Shown here: positions 58,365 to 64,000 of the stretch, piece by piece
Position numbering within the stretch: position 1 is the first letter of the stretch
Layout of the letters: each line of letters begins with the position of its first letter
NCBI GenBank assembly: GCA_030770545.1
Contig: CM061109.1
Location: forward strand, 5,518,001 to 5,582,000
Source: Macropodus opercularis
Taxonomy: Eukaryota; Chordata; Actinopteri; Anabantiformes; Osphronemidae
Length of the DNA stretch: 64,000 nt
Direction: 5' to 3'
Position numbers and translations under genes: made by a program
Notes under the pieces: generated by a model
Told to the model about the DNA's origin: nothing
The model's input: the letters and a program-made list of their open reading frames with translations, nothing else
The model's database searches: none

Positions 58365-61300
58365 CCTCCTTTTTCTGTTTAGAGGAACCTTTCCCTTGTG
58401 TCGACTGTAACCCTCAGTCTGGACTCAGGCGTCAGTCGGCAGACTGTCCGTCCAACTTCTGACACCAAGATGTCGTGGAAAAACCTTCTTCAAATGCTGG
58501 AACATACTGAGAAAACTAGAGGAGCATGTTGGTGTAATGAACCAGCTCAACGTTTAGTACGTGCTGGCATGAGGAAGACATCCTACAGCGAACCACTGTC
58601 TTCTGATGGATGTTAACACCAGAGCTTCTTATATATTGTAACACAATGGTTTAGCCACCCCTCGCATGCTACCTGCTGTCTAAACGCATGTTCCATTTGG
58701 CCAACACACCAACCTGGTAAAGCTTCTAACTTCCCCATTTTGTTCCCTGTGGTTGTGTAGATTCACTTGGGCCGGTGCTTAAACTTTCAATGGGCTTATC
58801 ATTCATACAGGGGTTTTCACTCACACTGATCTTCCCATCTCATCGTATGGTTGGATCTTATCACACATACTCTAACTTTGGGTGACTCTCTTCAGCCAGG
58901 TAGTTTGTATGAAACATTCATTCCGAGCAACGTACCCTGTAGTGTGCTTATCAGCAATGCACACGGGACACTGAAGGAGTCATCGCAAAGCTTATGATGT
59001 TATTATATCAGTCATACGCCCATTTTATTCAGATGGGACATCCCTAGATGTATGAATGCTCTAAAACATAAAATCAACTCAAATAAAACTAAATACAAGC
59101 TAGGTTTACCACAAAGTGACACAAATGAAGACAAAAAAAATCTGCTTTAAAACATAGGCCACAATGTTGCTGAACTTTTTCTTAAACATGTGGTCGATTC
59201 TCTTTAAACCCATTAATGACTTACACAACGTAATACTTCAGTATTTGTAATATCCTACATGTAACTTCACTGTAACATTCACTGACCACTAAAGAAATTA
59301 CAGAACGCGTCAGGTGACTAAACCATTTCACAGAGCTACACACACATTCTTCACCTACACATAGTTGCTTCAGAACACTGGACTCACTCTGAATGGAGCG
59401 TCCGCTGTCTGCCTCCTGTCCCGGATGTCAGGCGGGAATCCAGTCCTGTTTCTGTGGAGCAGGTGGAACTTTTCCCTGGTGTCGGCTGTAACCATTAGTC
59501 TGGACTCAGGCGCCGGTCAGCAGACTGTCCATCACACTTTTATACTACAAAATAAAACCAATATAAATCAAATTAATCAAAATACAAGCTAGGTTTAACA
59601 CAAAGGTACATGTAAGTAGACACAGAAGTTTTAAAGCTATGCCCAAATCAATGCTTTGCCCCAACCTACAGGGAACTACTGTAATCTGTCAATACCCAAA
59701 GCATCTATTCTATACATTTGCACTTTCAGTCCAAAACCTGTTAACTAATGATCAGTAGCCTGAGCATCACAGAGAGGAGACTTGTTGGCTCTCGCCTCAA
59801 CAATGAGTTTATGTTACAAGTTCAGAGGTTCATCGTAAAATACTGTGATGTAATTTCAGTTTGTATGTGATATAAAAGATGGTTCATAACACTGTACTCA
59901 CTGTGAACGGAGCATCCGCTGTCCGCCTCCTGTTCCGAACATCAGGCGGGAATCCAGTCCTCCTTTTTCTGTTTAGAGGAACCTTTCCCTTGTGTCGACT
60001 GTAACCCTCAGTCTGGACTCAGGCGTCAGTCGGCAGACTGTCCGTCCAACTTCTGACACCAAGATGTCGTGGAAAAACCTTCTTCAAATGCTGGAACATA
60101 CTGAGAAAACTAGAGGAGCATGTTGGTGTAATGAACCAGCTCAACGTTTAGTACGTGCTGGCATGAGGAAGACATCCTACAGCGAACCACTGTCTTCTGA
60201 TGGATGTTAACACCAGAGCTTCTTATATATTGTAACACAATGGTTTAGCCACCCCTCGCATGCTACCTGCTGTCTAAACGCATGTTCCATTTGGCCAACA
60301 GACCAACCTGGTAAAGCTTCTAACTTCCCCATTTTGTTCCCTGTGGTTGTGTAGATTCACTTGGGCCGGTGCTTAAACTTTCAATGGGCTTATCATTCAC
60401 ACAGGGGTTTTCACTCACACTGATCTTCCCATCTCATCGTATGGTTGGATCTTATCACTCATACTCTAACTTTGGGTGACTCTCTTCAGCCAGGTAGTTT
60501 GTATGACACATTCGTTCCGAGCAACGTACCCTGTAGTGTGCTTATCAGCAATGCACACGGGACACTGAAGGAGTCATCGCAAAGCTTATGATGTTATTAT
60601 ATCAGTCATACGCCCATTTTATTCAGATGGGACATCCCTAGATGTATGAATGCTCTAAAACATAAAATCAACTCAAATAAAACTAAATACAAGCTAGGTT
60701 TACCACAAAGTGACACAAATGAAGACAAAAAAAATCTGCTTTAAAACATAGGCCACAATGTTGCTGAACTTTTTCTTAAACATGTGGTCGATTCTCTTTA
60801 AAGCCATTAATGACTTACACAACGTAAGACTTCAGTATTTGTAATATCCTACATGTAACTTCACTGTAACATTCACTGACCACTAAAGAAATTACAGAAC
60901 GCGTCAGGTGACTAAACCATTTCACAGAGCTACACACACATTCTTCACCTACACATAGTTGCTTCAGAACACTGGACTCACTCTGAATGGAGCGTCCGCT
61001 GTCTGCCTCCTGTCCCGGATGTCAGGCGGGAATCCAGTCCTGTTTCTGTGGAGCAGGTGGAACTTTTCCCTGGTGTCGGCTGTAACCATCAGTCTGGACT
61101 CAGGCGCCGGTCAGCAGACTGTCCATCACACTTTTATACTACAAAATAAAACCAATATAAATCAAATTAATCAAAATACAAGCTAGGTTTAACACAAAGG
61201 TACATGTAAGTAGACACAGAAGTTTTAAAGCTATGCCCAAATCAATGCTTTGCCCCAACCTACAGGGAACTACTGTAATCTGTCAATACCCAAAGCATCT

Positions 61301-64000
61301 ATTCTATACATTTGCACTTTCAGTCCAAAACCTGTTAACTAATGATCAGTAGCCTGAGCATCACAGAGAGGAGACTTGTTGGCTCTCGCCTCAACAATGA
61401 GTTTATGTTACAAGTTCAGAGGTTCATCGTAAAATACTGTGATGTAATTTCAGTTTGTATGTGATATAAAAGATGGTTCATAACACTGTACTCACTGTGA
61501 ACGGAGCATCCGCTGTCCGCCTCCTGTTCCGAACATCAGGCGGGAATCCAGTCCTCCTTTTTCTGTTTAGAGGAACCTTTCCCTTGTGTCGACTGTAACC
61601 CTCAGTCTGGACTCAGGCGTCAGTCGGCAGACTGTCCGTCCAACTTCTGACACCAAGATGTCGTGGAAAAACCTTCTTCAAATGCTGGAACATACTGAGA
61701 AAACTAGAGGAGCATGTTGGTGTAATGAACCAGCTCAACGTTTAGTACGTGCTGGCATGAGGAAGACATCCTACAGCGAACCACTGTCTTCTGATGGTTG
61801 TTAACACCAGAGCTTCTTATATATTGTAACACAATGGTTTAGCCACCCCTCGCATGCTACCTGCTGTCTAAACGCATGTTCCATTTGGCCAACACACCAA
61901 CCTGGTAAAGCTTCTAACTTCCCCATTTTGTTCCCTGTGGTTGTGTAGATTCACTTGGGCCGGTGCTTAAACTTTCAATGGGCTTATCATTCATACAGGG
62001 GTTTTCACTCACACTGATCTTCCCATCTCATCGTATGGTTGGATCTTATCAAACATACTCTAACTTTGGGTGACTCTCTTCAGCCAGGTAGTTTGTATGA
62101 CACATTCGTTCCGAGCAACGTACCCTGTAGTGTGCTTATCAGCAATGCACACGGGACACTGAAGGAGTCATCGCAAAGCTTATGATGTTATTATATCAGT
62201 CATACGCCCATTTTATTCAGATGGGACATCCCTACATGTATGAATGCTCTAAAACATAAAATCAACTCAAATAAAACTCAAACAAATGAAGACAAAAAAA
62301 TCTGCTTTAAAACATAGGCCACAATGTTGCTGAACTTTTTCTTACACATGTGGTCGATTCTCTTTAAACCCATTAATGACTTAAACAACGTAAGACTTCA
62401 GTATTTGTAATATCCTACATGTAACTTCACTGTAACATTCACTGACCACTAAAGAAATTACAGAACGCGTCAGGTGACTAAACCATTTCACAGAGCTACA
62501 CACACATTCTTCACCTACACATAGTTGCTTCAGAACACTGGACTCACTCTGAATGGAGCGTCCGCTGTCTGCCTCCTGTCCCGGATGTCAGGCGGGAATC
62601 CAGTCCTGTTTCTGTGGAGCAGGTGGAACTTTTCCCTGGTGTCGGCTGTAACCATTAGTCTGGACTCAAGCGCCGGTCAGCAGACTGTCCATCACACTTT
62701 TATACTACAAAATAAAACCAATATAAATCAAATTAATCAAAATACAAGCTAGGTTTAACACAAAGGTACATGTAAGTAGACACAGAAGTTTTAAAGCTAT
62801 GCCCAAATCAATGCTTTGCCCCAACCTACAGGGAACTCCTGTAATCTGTCAATACCCAAAGCATCTATTCTATACATTTGCACTTTCAGTCCAAAACCTG
62901 TTAACTAATGATCAGTAGCCTGAGCATCATAGAGAGGAGACTTGTTGGCTCTCGCCTCAACAATGAGTTTATGTTACAAGTTCAGAGGTTCATCGTAAAA
63001 TACTGTGATGTAATTTCAGTTTGTATGTGATATAAAAGATGGTTCATAACACTGTACTCACTGTGAACGGAGCATCCGCTGTCCGCCTCCTGTTCCGAAC
63101 ATCAGGCGGGAATCCAGTCCTCCTTTTTCTGTTTAGAGGAACCTTTCCCTTGTGTCGACTGTAACCCTCAGTCTGGACTCAGGCGTCAGTCGGCAGACTG
63201 TCCGTCCAACTTCTGACACCAAGATGTCGTGGAAAAACCTTCTTCAAATGCTGGAACATACTGAGAAAACTAGAGGAGCACGTTGGTGTAATGAACCAGC
63301 TCAACGTTTAGTACGTGCTGGCATGAGGAAGACATCCTACAGCGAACCACTGTCTTCTGATGGATGTTAACACCAGAGCTTCTTATATATTGTAACACAA
63401 TGGTTTAGCCACCCCTCGCATGCTACCTGCTGTCTAAACGCATGTTCCATTTGGCCAACAGACCAACCTGGTAAAGCTTCTAACTTCCCCATTTTGTTCC
63501 CTGTGGTTGTGTAGATTCACTTGGGCCGGTGCTTAAACTTTCAATGGGCTTATCATTCACACAGGGGTTTTCACTCACACTGATCTTCCCATCTCATCGT
63601 ATGGTTGGATCTTATCACACATACTCTAACTTTGGGTGACTCTCTTCAGCCAGGTAGTTTGTATGACACATTCGTTCCGAGCAACGTACCCTGTAGTGTG
63701 CTTATCAGCAATGCACACGGGACACTGAAGGAGTCATCGCAAAGCTTATGATGTTATTATATCAGTCATACGCCCATTTTATTCAGATGGGACATCCCTA
63801 GATGTATGAATGCTCTAAAACATAAAATCAACTCAAATAAAACTAAATACAAGCTAGGTTTACCACAAAGTGACACAAATGAAGACAAAAAAAATCTGCT
63901 TTAAAACATAGGCCACAATGTTGCTGAACTTTTTCTTACACATGTGGTCGATTCTCTTTAAACCCATTAATGACTTACACAACGTAAGACTTCAGTATTT

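Larger units (their letters stand above)
48357..64000 (+). repeat. Tandem array of unit B, about 9.8 monomers, period 1,594 bp, open at window end
   Basis: The anchor CCTCCTTTTTCTG recurs at 48,385, 49,979, 51,573, 53,166, 54,760, 56,354, 58,365, 59,959, 61,553 and 63,119. Spacing is 1,593-1,594 except for one 2,011-bp monomer and one 1,566-bp monomer. Copies differ by only a few bases, so the array is recent or still homogenising. Each monomer has two related cores: one around the 75-codon frame and one around the 72-codon frame. The LTR-like block starts at 48,491, 50,085, 51,679, 53,272, 54,866, 56,460, 58,471, 60,065, 61,659 and 63,225. The repeated small frames are unlikely to be genes. 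Confidence 0.97.

Noticed and set aside
49385..63370. Repeated 75- and 72-codon open frames as a tandem gene family
   Set aside because: They lie on the strand opposite to the LTR, primer-site and splice-like signals, have no domain or signal peptide, and exist only because the monomers are near-identical.
48357..64000. CRISPR-like or centromeric alpha-type array
   Set aside because: Repeats of 1.59 kb without spacers exclude CRISPR. The monomer length and LTR-like content do not resemble short centromeric satellites.

Overview
This window is eukaryotic, almost certainly from a teleost fish. The pointers are a Ty3/Gypsy element of the Gmr1 type (known from fish and other deuterostomes), a decayed SAMD3-like gene of the kind amplified in fish, remnants of a fish-type LINE, a piggyBac relic, an RNase A superfamily gene with a fish-like layout, and several copies of the common teleost repeat with a sequence like TTTATTTATATAGC. 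It is repeat-dominated accessory DNA. Only one long intact coding region is present, the Gmr1-like polyprotein. I see no tRNA, rRNA, CRISPR or prokaryotic feature.

Layout. Positions 1-12,400 hold an 8.31-kb segmental duplication. Unit A (1-2,986) is followed by a solo LTR (2,987-3,495), unit C (3,496-5,114), about 1.9 copies of unit B (5,115-8,118) and a second A (8,118-11,297). A piggyBac relic (12,449-14,341) and an inverted C copy (14,342-15,150) follow. From 15,399 to 27,301 lies a broken SAMD3-like gene, interrupted by a 2.03-kb foldback transposon (17,563-19,592), a solo LTR (20,345-20,866) and a complete young Gmr1-like retrotransposon (20,968-26,624). A decayed endogenous retrovirus fragment lies at about 28,900-30,125. 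At 31,461-40,015 units A and B return in inverted orientation, carrying a further solo LTR and a 1.9-kb G-rich LINE-like insertion with an 18-bp target duplication. At 41,000-43,265 there are LINE remnants and other dispersed repeats. A frameshifted RNase A superfamily gene is at 45,917-46,803. A third C copy (47,200-48,356) leads into a head-to-tail array of unit B, period about 1,594 bp, running from 48,357 past the window end.

How the parts relate. Units A and B are the organising theme: direct at the left, inverted in the middle, and tandem at the right. Unit B appears to derive from the LTR, primer-binding site and leader of a retroelement primed by tRNA-Leu. Each monomer holds two diverged copies of a leader-like core, and one of these follows an LTR-like block with TGTC...GACA ends and a TATA-like box. 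Unit A looks like a duplicated divergent promoter with a CRE palindrome, a YY1-like motif and exon-like pieces with good splice sites. The same C-to-B junction at 5,144 and 48,385 shows that the left cluster and the right array share an origin. These readings of A and B are inferences. The Gmr1 element, the array, the inverted arms and the pseudogenes are seen directly in the sequence.
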